DNA of 64,000 nt from Clostridia bacterium (GTDB lineage Bacteria > Bacillota > Clostridia > CAKSNL01 > HGM11501): positions 62,001-126,000 of the forward strand of contig JAFQQJ010000065.1 of the NCBI GenBank assembly GCA_017411325.1. The letters run 5' to 3'. Position 1 is the stretch's first letter; each line of letters starts with the position of its first letter. Under the pieces are notes generated by a model. That model worked only from the letters and a program-made list of their open reading frames with translations. It was not told the origin of the DNA and did not search any database. The translations under genes were made by a program, and so were the position numbers. Below are positions 1 through 8,299 of this stretch, one piece after another.

Positions 1-446
1 TCAATTCCGTTGTCATTAACAAGACTCTGCTCAATTATGGAGTTGTCAACCACTCTCTTTTTGCCGGTAGCTTCACATTCAACCACAACAGAGTTATAGT
101 TTTTTATCTGATACTGTCTTGTAAAGCCGGGATCTGTATCCACATTCACCTCTGTTACCGTAATAAACTCTGATGACTTTTCAAATTCCCCTAAAATTTC
201 CCTGTAGCGGGTACTGCGGGAATCGGCATTTGTCGCATAATACACGGTAATGTCCTTATCCAGTGATGATACAACCTCTTTCGTTTCGGATGAAAGCGTA
301 AAAACTCCGCCTCCGGTTATATCCGCCTTAAGGTCATAGCGCTCTCCCAGAATTCCGAAGATAAGGTTTAAGAGTATTACCGCCACAATCACAAGCGCAG
401 TAAGTGCTGCGCCTTCAAGACGGAATTTTATTTTTCTGTTCTTCAT
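1..446 (-). CDS. GldG-like ABC-transporter auxiliary protein (partial, N-terminal part)
   Basis: The reading frame starts at an ATG read from 446 and runs open off the left edge of the window, so only about 148 residues are visible. It begins with a basic stretch (MKNRKIKFRLEG) followed by one hydrophobic segment (about residues 13-33), then an extracellular-looking region beginning with the ERYDLKADITGGGVFTLS motif that in Gld-type proteins introduces the soluble domain. It lies directly downstream of the ATPase and permease genes in the same direction (13 bp gap), which matches the GldA-GldF-GldG order. The role is inferred: an accessory extracytoplasmic subunit of an ABC exporter of unknown substrate. 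Family assignment is by context plus motif and is fairly secure; the end of the gene is outside the window. Confidence 0.72.
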   Translation of the reverse strand, partial: MKNRKIKFRLEGAALTALVIVAVILLNLIFGILGERYDLKADITGGGVFTLSSETKEVVSSLDKDITVYYATNADSRSTRYREILGEFEKSSEFITVTEVNVDTDPGFTRQYQIKNYNSVVVECEATGKKRVVDNSIIEQSLVNDNGI

Positions 447-459
447 AAAGCGCACCTCC

Positions 460-1167
460 TTACCATCTTCTTCTCTCTATGCTGAGCACCGTAAGGCAGT
501 TAAACATAAAGGAAATGCTTATATAGTAGATAACCGATGTAAAGTTAAGTATTCCCATAGAAAAATCCGCATAGCGGGATGCAAAGGATATACTTCCCAG
601 TATGTTATATAATACGGGGCTCTGAATCGAAGGAACCAATAGAAGCTCGATTGCAAGCATGGCAATAAAAATCGCAAATGTGATAACGGAGGAAACCACC
701 TGATTTTCCGTTAACGAGGAAATGAAAAGCCCGATGGACGCATAAACTGCGGCATAGAGAAGAAATCCGAAGTATGCCAGAGCGGTTGTTCCGAAGGCGG
801 GATTTCCCCTTAACACAAGAATTACAAGGTGAGGCACCGTGAAAAGAAGTGCAAGAGCGCAAAGTGCCATAACCGCAAAAAACTTACCTGCCACAATGGC
901 TGTCGATGAGATGGGACTTGTCAAAAGAAGCTGGTCTGTTTTTGCCGCTTTTTCTTCGGACAAAAGCCTCATTGTAAGAAGAGGCATAAGACCGAGCATT
1001 ACATAAATCATCCAACCGAATGTATAGGAAATATCAGAGCTTGTAAGTCCGTAAAGGTTTATATAGCAGAAAATACCCGAAAACATCAGAATGAAAATTC
1101 CCAGAAATACATATCCCATGGGATTGTTAAGATAGTTTCCGATTTCTCTTTTAAATATCGCCTTCAT
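460..1167 (-). CDS. ABC-2 type transporter permease (GldF-like)
   Basis: Integral membrane protein of about 235 residues with six hydrophobic segments. It opens with MKAIFKREIGNYLNNPMGYVFLG, the typical start of GldF-like ABC-2 permeases, and carries the conserved LLSEEKAAKTDQLLLTSPIS region between membrane segments 2 and 3. I prefer the ATG read from 1167; an in-frame start six codons earlier (1185) lacks any advantage and adds residues not expected in the family. The start overlaps the end of the ATPase gene by 17 bp, indicating translational coupling. Together with the neighbouring ATPase and GldG-like protein it should form a membrane exporter. The substrate cannot be read from the sequence; in Firmicutes such systems are not known to drive gliding. 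Confidence 0.85.
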   Translation of the reverse strand: MKAIFKREIGNYLNNPMGYVFLGIFILMFSGIFCYINLYGLTSSDISYTFGWMIYVMLGLMPLLTMRLLSEEKAAKTDQLLLTSPISSTAIVAGKFFAVMALCALALLFTVPHLVILVLRGNPAFGTTALAYFGFLLYAAVYASIGLFISSLTENQVVSSVITFAIFIAMLAIELLLVPSIQSPVLYNILGSISFASRYADFSMGILNFTSVIYYISISFMFNCLTVLSIERRRW

Positions 1168-2122
1168 GCTCTTCACCTCCCACATATTTTAAGAAAATAT
1201 CCTCAAGGCTCATCGTATCTATGCCGAAATATTTAACAGCCACATTCTTTTCGATAAGACGGCTCATAATTCCGCTTCTCAAATCCTTTGATGTGTGTAT
1301 AATTGCTTCTGTCGTTCCCTCTTCCTCGGACACCACCTCTATTTTTTCGATTCCGAAGGTAGCGGAAAACATCCTTTCCAGAGCTTCTGCACTGCACTGT
1401 ACCCTTAAGCGAAGGCGTTTTACATCCTCAAACTCAGCAATAAGCTTATCTGTGAATGCCGCAGCGGCAATTCTTCCGCCGTTTATTATTATAACTTTTT
1501 CGCATACCGCAGAAACCTCGGATAAGATATGAGAGTTTAAAATTACCGTATGCTCACGTCCCAGTTCCTTTATAAGATTTCTTATTTCAATAATCTGAAC
1601 GGGATCAAGACCTACGGTGGGCTCGTCAAGGATAAGTATTTCGGGATCTCCTATCAAAGCCTGGGCAAGACCTACTCTCTGGCAATAACCCTTGGAAAGG
1701 TTGCCGATGAGGCGTCCTTTTACATCAAGAATACCGCAGCGCTCACATACTTCGTTTATGTGAGCTTCCTTTTCGCTTATCTCGCCCTTCTTAGCCTTAC
1801 CGGAAAGTCTGACTCCTTTTAACTCACATACAAAATCAAGGTACTCGGAAACGGTCATATTGGGATATACCGGGGGCTTTTCGGGAAGATAGCCTATATG
1901 TTTTTTTGCTTCTTCCGGCTTTTCCGACATATCAATACCGTTAATCAGGACATTCCCCGTATCCTGAGAAAGATATCCGGTTACTATATTCATCGTAGTG
2001 CTTTTTCCTGCGCCGTTGGCACCAAGAAATCCCATTACCTCTCCTTTTTCGACACGGAAGGTTATGTTATCCAGAACCTTATGTGCGCCGAAGCTTTTTG
2101 TAAGACCTTTAATTTCTATCAT
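1151..2122 (-). CDS. ABC transporter ATP-binding protein (GldA-like)
   Basis: A 323-residue ATPase. Walker A is GANGAGKST (about residues 34-42), the signature is LSKGYCQRVGLAQAL and Walker B is LILDEPTVGLDP, all intact; a D-loop and the switch His (LNSHIL) follow. The length and the C-terminal extension of about 100 residues fit the DrrA/GldA class that works with ABC-2 permeases. The gene starts 23 bp after the aspS stop codon and overlaps the permease gene, so the three exporter genes may be transcribed as a continuation of the hisS-aspS operon. The ATPase powers the exporter at the inner face of the membrane; substrate unknown. Confidence 0.92.
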   Translation of the reverse strand: MIEIKGLTKSFGAHKVLDNITFRVEKGEVMGFLGANGAGKSTTMNIVTGYLSQDTGNVLINGIDMSEKPEEAKKHIGYLPEKPPVYPNMTVSEYLDFVCELKGVRLSGKAKKGEISEKEAHINEVCERCGILDVKGRLIGNLSKGYCQRVGLAQALIGDPEILILDEPTVGLDPVQIIEIRNLIKELGREHTVILNSHILSEVSAVCEKVIIINGGRIAAAAFTDKLIAEFEDVKRLRLRVQCSAEALERMFSATFGIEKIEVVSEEEGTTEAIIHTSKDLRSGIMSRLIEKNVAVKYFGIDTMSLEDIFLKYVGGEEHEGDI

Positions 2123-2145
2123 GACCGTTAAGTCCCTCCGAAAAA

Positions 2146-3909
2146 TTATTCAGTAACTTTAATGTGAAGTTCTTTAAGCTGTGCTTCATCAACAACGTCG
2201 GGAGCATTACTCATAAGCTCGGATGCGTTCTGTACCTTCGGGAAAGCAACAACGTCACGAAGGCTTTCCGCACCGCACATAATCATGGAAATTCTGTCAA
2301 GACCGATTCCCATACCACCGTGAGGTGCCGCACCGTATTTATATGCATCAACAAGGAAGCCGAACTTAGCCCGGATTTCCTCTTCCTTAAGTCCGAGTGC
2401 TTCAAACATCCTCTGCTGAAGGGCAGCATCTGTTATACGGATAGAACCGCTTGATAATTCTGTTCCGTTTAATACAAGGTCATACGCCTTTGCACGAACC
2501 TTGCCGGGATCTGTATCAAGGTATTCTATACACTCATCCATAGGCATTGTAAAGGGATGATGCATTGCATCCCAGTGATTTGTTTCTTCGTTGTATTCAA
2601 AGAAGGGGAACTCTGTAATCCAGAGGAAGTTAAAGCCCTCGGGTATTATGTCAAGCTTCTTTGCAACTGTAAGACGAAGTGAACCGAGGGTGGATAAAAC
2701 AGTGCTTGTCTTGTCCGCAACTATCAGCACGGTATCGCCCTTCTTTGCACCGAGCTCTGCTAAAATTGCCCCAAGCTCGCCTTCCTTTAAGAACTTTGAG
2801 AAGGAGCAGGTGGGCTCATCCTCAACCCAGCGAACATAGGCAAGGCCTTTAGCGCCTATTCCCTTTACATATTCTGTGAGCTTGTCTATTTCCTTACGGG
2901 TTAATACATCGGCGCTTCCCTCGGCAACGATTGCACGGACGGAGCCGCCATTTGCAATTGCACCTGAGAATACGGAAAATTCAGAATCTTTAACAAGGTG
3001 AGAAATGTCTTTAAGCTCCATGCCGAATCTGGTGTCGGGCTTGTCCGAGCCGTAGCGCTCCATAGCCTCGGCATAGGTCATTCTGGGGAGAGGCGTGGGA
3101 ATGTCCTTATCAAGAACATCCTTAAAGAGTCTCTTAACCAAGCCTTCACCGATTTCCAGTATATCCTCAACATCAACAAAGGACATTTCAAGGTCGATCT
3201 GTGTAAATTCGGGCTGGCGGTCTGCACGAAGGTCCTCGTCACGGAAGCAACGCGCAAGCTGAATGTAACGGTCAAAGCCCGAAATCATCAAAAGCTGCTT
3301 GTAAATCTGAGGAGACTGAGGAAGAGCATAGAACTTACCCTCGTGAATACGGGAGGGTACGATATAGTCTCTTGCACCTTCGGGAGTGGACTTTATCATC
3401 ATGGGAGTTTCAATTTCAATGAAACCGTTTTCATAGAAATAGTCTCTTGCACTCTTGGCAATCTTGCTTCTCTTAATGATGTTATCCTGAAGAACATTAC
3501 GACGAAGGTCAAGATAACGATACTTAAGTCTTAATTCCTCGTTTACATTGGTATCGTCCTTAATTTCAAAGGGAGGTGTTTCAGCCTTTGCAAGGATTCT
3601 CAAATCCTTAACGTCAATTTCAACGTTACCTGTCTTTATATCGGGGTTTTTGCTTTCTCTTTCTCTTACAACGCCCTTTGCCATAAGAACATATTCGCTG
3701 TGGCAGGTCCCTGCCTTTTCAAATACATCGCGTGCTGTGTTATCATCAAACGCAAGCTGAACAATACCTGTTCTGTCTCTTAAATCAATGAATATAAGTG
3801 TTCCCATATCGCGGATTTTCTGAACGTATCCGCCAACTGTTACTTCCTTGCCAACCTCTAAAACCTCACCGCAATAGCAAGTTCTCTTTAAGCCTTTCAT
3901 TGTATCCAT
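2146..3909 (-). CDS. aspS: Aspartate--tRNA ligase
   Basis: A 587-residue class II aminoacyl-tRNA synthetase, normal length for the bacterial enzyme. It has an N-terminal OB-fold anticodon-binding domain (about 1-110, with VGGYVQKIRDMGTLIFIDLRD), motif 2 FRDEDLRADRQPEFTQID and motif 3 GMGIGLDRISMIM near the C-terminus, and the bacterial insertion (GAD) domain between them. It charges tRNA-Asp in the cytoplasm; whether it also charges tRNA-Asn cannot be read here. The ATG at 3909 is preceded by AGAAGG at good spacing. It follows hisS by 20 bp, the usual hisS-aspS pairing of Firmicutes. Confidence 0.97.
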   Translation of the reverse strand: MDTMKGLKRTCYCGEVLEVGKEVTVGGYVQKIRDMGTLIFIDLRDRTGIVQLAFDDNTARDVFEKAGTCHSEYVLMAKGVVRERESKNPDIKTGNVEIDVKDLRILAKAETPPFEIKDDTNVNEELRLKYRYLDLRRNVLQDNIIKRSKIAKSARDYFYENGFIEIETPMMIKSTPEGARDYIVPSRIHEGKFYALPQSPQIYKQLLMISGFDRYIQLARCFRDEDLRADRQPEFTQIDLEMSFVDVEDILEIGEGLVKRLFKDVLDKDIPTPLPRMTYAEAMERYGSDKPDTRFGMELKDISHLVKDSEFSVFSGAIANGGSVRAIVAEGSADVLTRKEIDKLTEYVKGIGAKGLAYVRWVEDEPTCSFSKFLKEGELGAILAELGAKKGDTVLIVADKTSTVLSTLGSLRLTVAKKLDIIPEGFNFLWITEFPFFEYNEETNHWDAMHHPFTMPMDECIEYLDTDPGKVRAKAYDLVLNGTELSSGSIRITDAALQQRMFEALGLKEEEIRAKFGFLVDAYKYGAAPHGGMGIGLDRISMIMCGAESLRDVVAFPKVQNASELMSNAPDVVDEAQLKELHIKVTE

Positions 3910-3929
3910 TAAAATCTACCTTCTTTCGA

Positions 3930-5183
3930 TTATTTAAGTAAAAATTCGGAAAGTCCGGAAAGGGCAAGTTCAGTCTGCTCACCGGTCTTCATATTTTTAA
4001 CATTTGCTTTTCCTGTTTCAATTTCGTTATCTCCAAGCACCACGGAATACTCTGCACCGATTTTGTCGGCATATTTCATCTGAGCCTTAACGCTTCTGCC
4101 AAGGAGCTCAGAAGAAACAGAAATTCCCTTTGCTCTTAACTCGTGAGCAATCTTAAAGGCTTCCTTTTCTGCCGCCTCTCCCATATGAGCAATGAAGATA
4201 TCAGGCCCATTTTCTTCGGGAAGGGGGGCATTTTCTTCTTCCATAACCATTAAAAGTCTTTCAATTCCCATCGCAAAACCGATGCCCGGTGTGGGATCGC
4301 CTCCGATTATCTCAACAAGACCGTCATAGCGTCCTCCGCCGCACACGGTGTTCTGTGCACCGATTGCACTATTTGCCTTTATTTCAAATACGGTTTTTGT
4401 GTAATAGTCAAGACCTCTTACAATCGAAGGATCGATATTGTACTCTATGCCGAGGTCTGTAAGGGATGACTTAACGCCTTCAAAATGATTACTGCATTCA
4501 TCACAGATGTAGTCGATAAGCCTCGGCGCACCCTCGCCTATCTTTCCGCAGATGGGGCTCTTACAGTCAAGAACCCTTAAAGGATTCTTTTCAAGTCTGC
4601 CAAGGCAGGTTTCGCAAAGCTCGTCTTTGTATGCCGACAAGTACTCACGAAGCTTTTCGTTATATGCCTTTCTGCACACCGGGCAGCCGATGGAGTTTAT
4701 GTTTATTGTAATATTTTTAACAGAAAGCTCCTTTAAGAAAAGTGCCGCAAGGCTTATTATCTCTGCATCAATACCCGGGCCTTTTGCACCGTAAGCTTCT
4801 ATTCCAAGCTGATGGAATTCACGAAGCCGTCCCGCCTGGGGCTTTTCGTGACGGTAGCAGGTGATGTCATAATAAAGCTTGTTTATGGGACTCTTTGCAT
4901 ATATGCCGTCCTCCAAAAATGCTCTCGCCGCACCCGCTGTTCCTTCGGGGCGGAGAGTTATGCTTCTGTCTCCCTTATCGGAGAAGGTGTACATTTCCTT
5001 CTGTACAACGTCTGTGGTGTCCCCGACGCCGCGCTGAAAAAGCTCGGTATATTCAAAAACGGGAGTCCTTATTTCCTTATAGTCAAAGCGGCGGCAGATA
5101 TCGCGGAACTTGTCCTGTACAAAACGCCATTTCGCCACGTCTTCGGGAAGGATATCAAGCGTTCCCTTCGGTCTTTTAATCAT
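3930..5183 (-). CDS. hisS: Histidine--tRNA ligase
   Basis: A 417-residue class II synthetase. Visible are motif 1 region LRPEGTAGAARAFLE, motif 2 YRHEKPQAGRLREFHQ, the histidine-binding HisA peptide RGLDYYTKTVFE and motif 3 PGIGFAMGIERL, followed by a C-terminal anticodon-binding domain. It has a four-cysteine cluster in the insertion domain (CPVCRKAY and CETCLG region), common in clostridial HisRS. The ATG at 5183 has a GAAAGGAT ribosome site. It is the first gene of an apparent hisS-aspS operon. No T-box leader (no GGGTGGNACCGCG-type element) was found in the 224 bp upstream. Confidence 0.97.
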   Translation of the reverse strand: MIKRPKGTLDILPEDVAKWRFVQDKFRDICRRFDYKEIRTPVFEYTELFQRGVGDTTDVVQKEMYTFSDKGDRSITLRPEGTAGAARAFLEDGIYAKSPINKLYYDITCYRHEKPQAGRLREFHQLGIEAYGAKGPGIDAEIISLAALFLKELSVKNITININSIGCPVCRKAYNEKLREYLSAYKDELCETCLGRLEKNPLRVLDCKSPICGKIGEGAPRLIDYICDECSNHFEGVKSSLTDLGIEYNIDPSIVRGLDYYTKTVFEIKANSAIGAQNTVCGGGRYDGLVEIIGGDPTPGIGFAMGIERLLMVMEEENAPLPEENGPDIFIAHMGEAAEKEAFKIAHELRAKGISVSSELLGRSVKAQMKYADKIGAEYSVVLGDNEIETGKANVKNMKTGEQTELALSGLSEFLLK

Positions 5184-5350
5184 TTATATCAATCCTTTCT
5201 TCCGGGACACATATGTGCCCGCACTTATGCATACTATCACCATTATATTCTATCCTAATATTTTAATCTTTTTTCCCTGTTTTGTCAAGTAAAACAGCCC
5301 TTTATTATAAAAAACTTCATTAATATAGAAAAACCATTCTTATTCTCTGT

Positions 5351-5377
5351 CACCGATTTATTCCTTTCTCATAAAAT
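5351..5377 (+). promoter_or_regulatory. Possible sigma-K-type promoter of dpaA
   Basis: CACC at 5351-5354 and CATAAAAT at 5370-5377 are separated by 15 bp and lie 30 bp upstream of the dpaA start. This resembles the mother-cell sigma-K consensus (AC ... CATANNNTA), which is what drives dipicolinate synthase in Bacillus and Clostridium. The match is imperfect and the assignment is inference from the gene identity. Confidence 0.35.
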
Positions 5378-5407
5378 GGTATAAGATTCGGAAAAAGGAG
5401 TGTTTTT

Positions 5408-6262
5408 ATGAAAAAGCTTAAATTCACATTTGCGGGAGGAGACCTGCGCGCGGGTGCTGCCCACGAATACATAAAATCCCTGGGCTTTTTATCGGATACC
5501 TTTCTTCTTGAAAAAGCAGAAAGTATCAAAAAGTGCGACAAATGCATTGTATTTCCCGCATCGGATGTTTATGTCCTCCCCCTTCCCGTTACCAGGGACA
5601 ATGTTACGGTAAATTCCCCCTTAAGCGATTTATCGCTGTCCTTTGACAACTTTTTTTCCATGCTTCCGAAAGAAGCTTCGGTATTCGGAGGGATGATTCC
5701 CGATGAAATAAAAAACAAGGCGGAGGAGGCAGGTATTAAGCTTTATGACTATTACGATTCTGAGGAGTTTCAGATAAAAAACTCCGTGCCTACGGCAGAG
5801 GGTGCAATTGAAATTGCAATCCGCGAAATGCCCGTAACACTTTTCGGCACAAAAAGCCTTGTCATAGGCTCAGGCAGAATCGGAAGAGTAATAGCACCAC
5901 TCCTTCGTGCCTTCGGAAGCCGTGTTACCGTGGCAAGCAGAAACCACGAAGCAGCGGTGTGGAATGAAATTTACGGCTTTGACACCGTAAACACCTCCCT
6001 CATCTCCGAATCTGCAAAAGATATGGACCTTATCATAAACACCGCACCTTCCCGTGTTATAACGAAGGAGGTTTTATCCTGCCTTAAAAAGGATGCATTA
6101 ATAATTGACCTTGCATCACGCCCCGGCGGAGTGGATATGGACGAAGCTTCCCTTCTTGGCATCCGCGTCATATGGGCTTTAGGGCTTCCCGGAAAATGCG
6201 CCCCGGTTTCCGCAGGGCGCATAATCGGAAGCAGCGTACTGAATATGCTTGATAATATGTAA
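5408..6262 (+). CDS. dpaA: Dipicolinate synthase subunit A
   Basis: A 284-residue protein. The N-terminal domain starts KLKFTFAGGDLRAGAAHEY, the characteristic DpaA opening, and a Rossmann nucleotide-binding domain follows with VIGSGRIGRVIAPLLRAFG (about residues 155-173) and the VTVASRN edge strand. With DpaB it converts a lysine-pathway intermediate (from dihydrodipicolinate) to dipicolinic acid, the calcium-chelated spore-core solute, in the mother cell during sporulation. The ATG at 5408 has an AAAAAGGAG ribosome site. It is divergent from hisS and overlaps or abuts dpaB. Presence of this pair is the best evidence that the organism can make endospores. Confidence 0.93.
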   Translation: MKKLKFTFAGGDLRAGAAHEYIKSLGFLSDTFLLEKAESIKKCDKCIVFPASDVYVLPLPVTRDNVTVNSPLSDLSLSFDNFFSMLPKEASVFGGMIPDEIKNKAEEAGIKLYDYYDSEEFQIKNSVPTAEGAIEIAIREMPVTLFGTKSLVIGSGRIGRVIAPLLRAFGSRVTVASRNHEAAVWNEIYGFDTVNTSLISESAKDMDLIINTAPSRVITKEVLSCLKKDALIIDLASRPGGVDMDEASLLGIRVIWALGLPGKCAPVSAGRIIGSSVLNMLDNM

Positions 6263-6281
6263 CCGCTTCACAGACAAGGAG

Positions 6282-6872
6282 GTGATTTATACGGAAAATG
6301 ATGACAGATTAAAGGTCGGCTTTGCCATGACCGCCTCTTTTTGTACCTTTTCAAGGGTTATTCCACAGATGGAAAAGCTTTTGGCTTCGGGAATAGATGT
6401 CATTCCCATAATGAGCGAAAAATCCGCAACTACCGATACACGCTTCGGAACAGCGGAGGACTTTATAAAAAGAATAAAAACCATAACGGGAAAAGATATA
6501 TTAACCAAAGAAACCGAGGTTGAACCTCTTGGCCCTAAAAGGATAGTGGATGCTTTGATTATCGCTCCCTGCTCAGGAGCCACTCTTTCACGCCTTGCAT
6601 CAGGTCTTCACGAAAATACGGTTACGCTGGCGGCAAAGTCGGTCCTTCGGAATAATTCCCCTGTGATTCTTGCCGTTTCCACCAATGACGGGCTTTCCAT
6701 GAGTGCAAAAAACATCGGTGTCCTATTAAATTCAAAAAACATATATTTCGTGCCCTTCGGTCAGGACGATCCGGAGAAAAAGCCCCGCTCGCTTGTTGCC
6801 GATATGGATAAAATTCTGCCCACCTTATCCTCCGCCATGGCAGGACGGCAGCTTCAGCCGATGCTGTATTAA
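6282..6872 (+). CDS. dpaB: Dipicolinate synthase subunit B
   Basis: A flavoprotein-like subunit of about 196 residues. VGFAMTASFCTFSRVIPQMEKL is the DpaB opening, followed by IIAPCSGATLSRLASGLHENTVTLAAKS, the conserved flavoprotein-type core, and LGVLL/IYFVPFGQDDP near the end. It completes dipicolinate synthase with DpaA. The start is unclear. The frame is open from a TTG at 6249 inside the end of dpaA, a perfect AAGGAGGTGA ribosome site sits at 6276-6285, and no in-frame ATG lies at proper distance. The GTG at 6282 overlaps that site, the codon eight bases past it (6291) is ACG, and the two nearby ATGs (6298, 6301) are out of frame. I give the GTG as a conventional boundary only. Confidence 0.85.
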   Translation: MIYTENDDRLKVGFAMTASFCTFSRVIPQMEKLLASGIDVIPIMSEKSATTDTRFGTAEDFIKRIKTITGKDILTKETEVEPLGPKRIVDALIIAPCSGATLSRLASGLHENTVTLAAKSVLRNNSPVILAVSTNDGLSMSAKNIGVLLNSKNIYFVPFGQDDPEKKPRSLVADMDKILPTLSSAMAGRQLQPMLY

Positions 6873-6873
6873 A

Positions 6874-6910
6874 CTAAAAAGCAATCAACCGGCGGTTGAT
6901 TGCTTTTTAG
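6874..6910. terminator. Bidirectional terminator between dpaB and nfnB
   Basis: A near-perfect inverted repeat whose arms begin CTAAAAAGCAATCAACC and end in the complementary sequence, with T-runs on both strands. It sits between two convergent genes and directly abuts the nfnB stop codon. Confidence 0.85.
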
Positions 6911-8299
6911 TTACTTCCTGTTTTTAAGATATTCGTCTATTGCTCCGGCACTCTGCTTTCCTGCACCCATTGCAAGAATTACGGTAGCAGCACCTGTTAC
7001 CGCATCGCCCCCGGCATAGACACCCTCGATTGAGGTAAGTCCGGTATCCTCGTCCGCAACTATACCTCCCCACTTTTTTGTTTCAAGTCCTTCTGTGGTG
7101 GACTTTATAAGGGGGTTGGGACTTGTACCGATTGACATTATAACCGTGTCGCACCCGATTAAAAATTCCGAGCCTTCTTTTACGACGGGGCTTCTTCTTC
7201 CCGATTCGTCAGGCTCTCCAAGCTCCATTTCAACGCATTTTATTCCTGAGACATTTCCGTTTTCATCGCCTGTTATTTCCACAGGATTTGTCAGAAGCTT
7301 AAAAATTATCCCCTCTTCCATGGCGTGCTCCACTTCCTCGCGGCGGGCGGGAAGCTCCTCCATGGAACGGCGGTAAATGATATAAACCTCATCGGCACCC
7401 AAGCGGAGTGCGCATCTTGCGGCGTCCATCGCAACGTTTCCGCCGCCCACAACCGCACAGCGCTTTCCCCTCTTTACGGGAGTTACACTGTCTTCTTTAT
7501 ATGCCTTCATAAGATTTATTCTTGTAAGGAATTCGTTTGCCGAATATACACCCTTCAAGTTTTCCCCCGGAATATTCATAAATCTCGGAAGACCTGCACC
7601 CGAGCCTATGAATACAGCGTCAAACTCTTCCTTAAGCTCGGCAATTGTTATGGTTTTACCGATAACCGTATTGGTTTCGATTTTCACACCCATAGCCTTA
7701 AGACCGTCGATTTCCTTTTCAACGATTTTCTTGGGCAGACGGAATTCGGGAATTCCGTAAACAAGCACGCCGCCGGGAGTGTGAAGCGCTTCAAACACCG
7801 TCACATCATAGCCTCTTTTGGCAAGCTCTCCCGCGCAGGTGAGCCCCGAAGGGCCTGAACCGATAACTGCCGCCTTAAAGCCGTTTTTCAGAGCTTCCTT
7901 TACGGATGACGCTTCCTTTTTGTTGTGGTAGTCTGCCACAAATCTCTCCAGACGGCCGATTGCAACACTTTCTCCCTTTATGCCTCTTATGCATTTACCT
8001 TCGCACTGGTTTTCCTGGGGGCACACCCTTCCGCAAACTGCGGGAAGTGAGCTTGCTTCGGCAATTATATCGTAAGCGGCGTCAAAGTTTCCCTTTGCCA
8101 CCTCTGCGATAAATTCAGGGATATGGATTTTTACGGGACATCCCGAAACACAGGGCTTATTTTTGCATGAAAGGCATCGCTTTGCCTCGTTAATTGCAGT
8201 CTCCTCGTCGTAGCCTAAGGCAACCTCCGAGAAATTACGGCTTCTTACCTTTGGATCCTGAAGCGGCATTTCATATTTTGTCAATCTCATATCAGCCAT
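6911..8299 (-). CDS. nfnB: NADPH-dependent ferredoxin:NAD+ oxidoreductase large subunit (NfnB-like, GltD homologue)
   Basis: A 462-residue flavoprotein of the glutamate-synthase small-subunit superfamily. The N-terminus has two [4Fe-4S] cysteine sets (CLSCKNKPCVSGCP and CGRVCPQENQCEGKC, about residues 42-110), then an FAD-binding GSGPSGLTCAGELAKRG and an NAD(P)-binding GGGNVAMDAARCALRLG. Alone it could be annotated GltD, but the adjacent FNR-like gene and the absence of a GltB large subunit argue for the Nfn complex. That complex bifurcates electrons between NADPH, ferredoxin and NAD+ in anaerobes. Its start overlaps the end of nfnA by 8 bp. The name is inferred from context and family. Confidence 0.85.
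   Translation of the reverse strand: MADMRLTKYEMPLQDPKVRSRNFSEVALGYDEETAINEAKRCLSCKNKPCVSGCPVKIHIPEFIAEVAKGNFDAAYDIIAEASSLPAVCGRVCPQENQCEGKCIRGIKGESVAIGRLERFVADYHNKKEASSVKEALKNGFKAAVIGSGPSGLTCAGELAKRGYDVTVFEALHTPGGVLVYGIPEFRLPKKIVEKEIDGLKAMGVKIETNTVIGKTITIAELKEEFDAVFIGSGAGLPRFMNIPGENLKGVYSANEFLTRINLMKAYKEDSVTPVKRGKRCAVVGGGNVAMDAARCALRLGADEVYIIYRRSMEELPARREEVEHAMEEGIIFKLLTNPVEITGDENGNVSGIKCVEMELGEPDESGRRSPVVKEGSEFLIGCDTVIMSIGTSPNPLIKSTTEGLETKKWGGIVADEDTGLTSIEGVYAGGDAVTGAATVILAMGAGKQSAGAIDEYLKNRK

Noticed and set aside
2998..3534. A 178-codon open frame on the plus strand inside aspS
   Set aside because: It lies antisense to a clearly conserved synthetase gene, has no ribosome site and no recognisable protein features; the same holds for the many other antisense frames in this window.
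5184..5407. A T-box leader before hisS
   Set aside because: Only a short palindrome around CACATATGTG is present; no GGGTGGNACCGCG-type element or terminator was found.
6911..8299. Glutamate synthase small subunit for nitrogen assimilation
   Set aside because: No large subunit gene is near, and the overlapping FNR-like gene indicates an Nfn complex; some uncertainty remains.
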